The notes beneath the pieces are model-generated. The model did no database searches and was not told where the DNA came from. It worked only from the letters and a program-made list of their open reading frames with translations. Source: CAZUQP01 sp964484285 (GTDB lineage Bacteria; Pseudomonadota; Gammaproteobacteria; DSM-16500). Taken from it: DNA of 6,448 nucleotides. The stretch's first letter is position 1, and every line of letters starts with the position of its first letter. The DNA lies in contig CAZAEO010000112.1 in NCBI GenBank assembly GCA_964484285.1, positions 1 to 6,448 on the forward strand, given 5' to 3'. Shown in pieces: positions 6,194-6,448 of this stretch. A program made the translations under genes and the position numbers.

Positions 6194-6222
6194 AATGTCA
6201 TTCCTTCTCTATTAAAGATTGA

Positions 6223-6448
6223 TCATCCAACTACTTCTCTCACACCCACGACTGCTCTTACAACATCTAACACATGCTCCACTGTCATCCCACAATCACG
6301 TAATACATCAACAAGTGGCGCTGAAGCGCCAAACCGATTAATGCCAATCACCTTGCCTTGCAATCCCACAAAGCGATACCAACCACTGCTTGCAGCCGCT
6401 TCAATGACTACTCTTGCGATTACACACTTAGGCAACACACTTTCTTGA
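6223..6448 (-). CDS. tkt: Transketolase, C-terminal part (5' end beyond the window)
   Basis: The frame is open to the window edge and encodes about 75 residues ending at TGA (6223-6225). It reads QESVLP, then ARVVIEAAASSGWYRFVGLQ, GKVIGINRFGASAP and GMTVEHVLDVVRAVV. These line up with the end of E. coli transketolase (RESVLP, ARVAVEAG, WYKYVGL, GMTTFGESAP, GFTVDNVV), so this is the C-terminal domain of a TPP enzyme that exchanges two-carbon units between sugar phosphates in the pentose phosphate pathway. A GTG at 6438 could be mistaken for a start, but homology runs through it and on upstream. The last few residues (VGVREVVG) extend slightly past the usual end. It is the first gene visible of the operon; its promoter lies outside the window. 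Its product G3P and the deoC product enter the same GAPDH step. Confidence 0.93.
   Translation of the reverse strand, partial: QESVLPKCVIARVVIEAAASSGWYRFVGLQGKVIGINRFGASAPLVDVLRDCGMTVEHVLDVVRAVVGVREVVG

Noticed and set aside
6223..6438. GTG at 6438 as the start of a small protein
   Set aside because: Transketolase homology (QESVLP) continues through and upstream of it to the window edge, so this is an internal Val codon.
6113..6448. 111-codon plus-strand frame over tkt and the start of gap
   Set aside because: It is antisense to the conserved transketolase C-terminus and the GAPDH N-terminus, and its Thr/Pro/Asn-rich product fits no protein.
1..6448. CRISPR array, riboswitch, phage or toxin-antitoxin module
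   Set aside because: I found no regularly spaced repeats, no recognisable aptamer core in the leaders, and no integrase, phage or paired small-gene signature.

Overview
The window looks like a piece of an AT-rich gammaproteobacterial chromosome. A Legionellales-type intracellular bacterium (Coxiella/Legionella/Rickettsiella relatives) is my best guess. That rests on the style of the metabolic proteins, the Legionella-like MFS transporter, the AT-rich third positions and the normal Shine-Dalgarno sites; no rRNA or marker gene settles it.

Right half (about 2160-6448, all on the minus strand): one compact metabolic operon, read from high to low coordinates. It contains the 3' end of transketolase (tkt), glyceraldehyde-3-phosphate dehydrogenase (gap), a trimeric-type purine nucleoside phosphorylase, deoxyribose-phosphate aldolase (deoC) and a 12-helix MFS transporter. 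It ends in an intrinsic terminator at about 2161-2198. The last three genes overlap (14 bp, then 4 bp), so they are probably translationally coupled. Together they suggest nucleoside uptake, phosphorolysis, aldol cleavage of the deoxysugar phosphate to glyceraldehyde-3-phosphate plus acetaldehyde, and oxidation of the triose by GAPDH. Transketolase connects the ribose branch to the same triose pool. The hairpin between gap and the phosphorylase gene could set differential expression.

Middle (665-2160, minus strand): a stand-alone AAA_14/DUF4143-type ATPase with Walker A, Walker B and a C-terminal PD-(D/E)xK-like signature. It sits behind an AT-rich leader with repeated TGAGTA/TACTCA half-sites, including a perfect 16-bp palindrome, that overlap a possible extended -10 promoter. 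This looks like an operator.

Left end (1-664): accessory in character. It has the 3' part of an unrecognised plus-strand ORF; a class II, serine-type tRNA gene on the minus strand with a good sigma70 promoter but a non-canonical anticodon loop (A at position 33, UUU at 34-36) and no encoded CCA; and a 13-codon vestige that resembles the N-terminus of an IS5-family transposase. The tRNA is the most unusual item. The features seen for serylation are intact, while the anticodon loop fits no serine codon.
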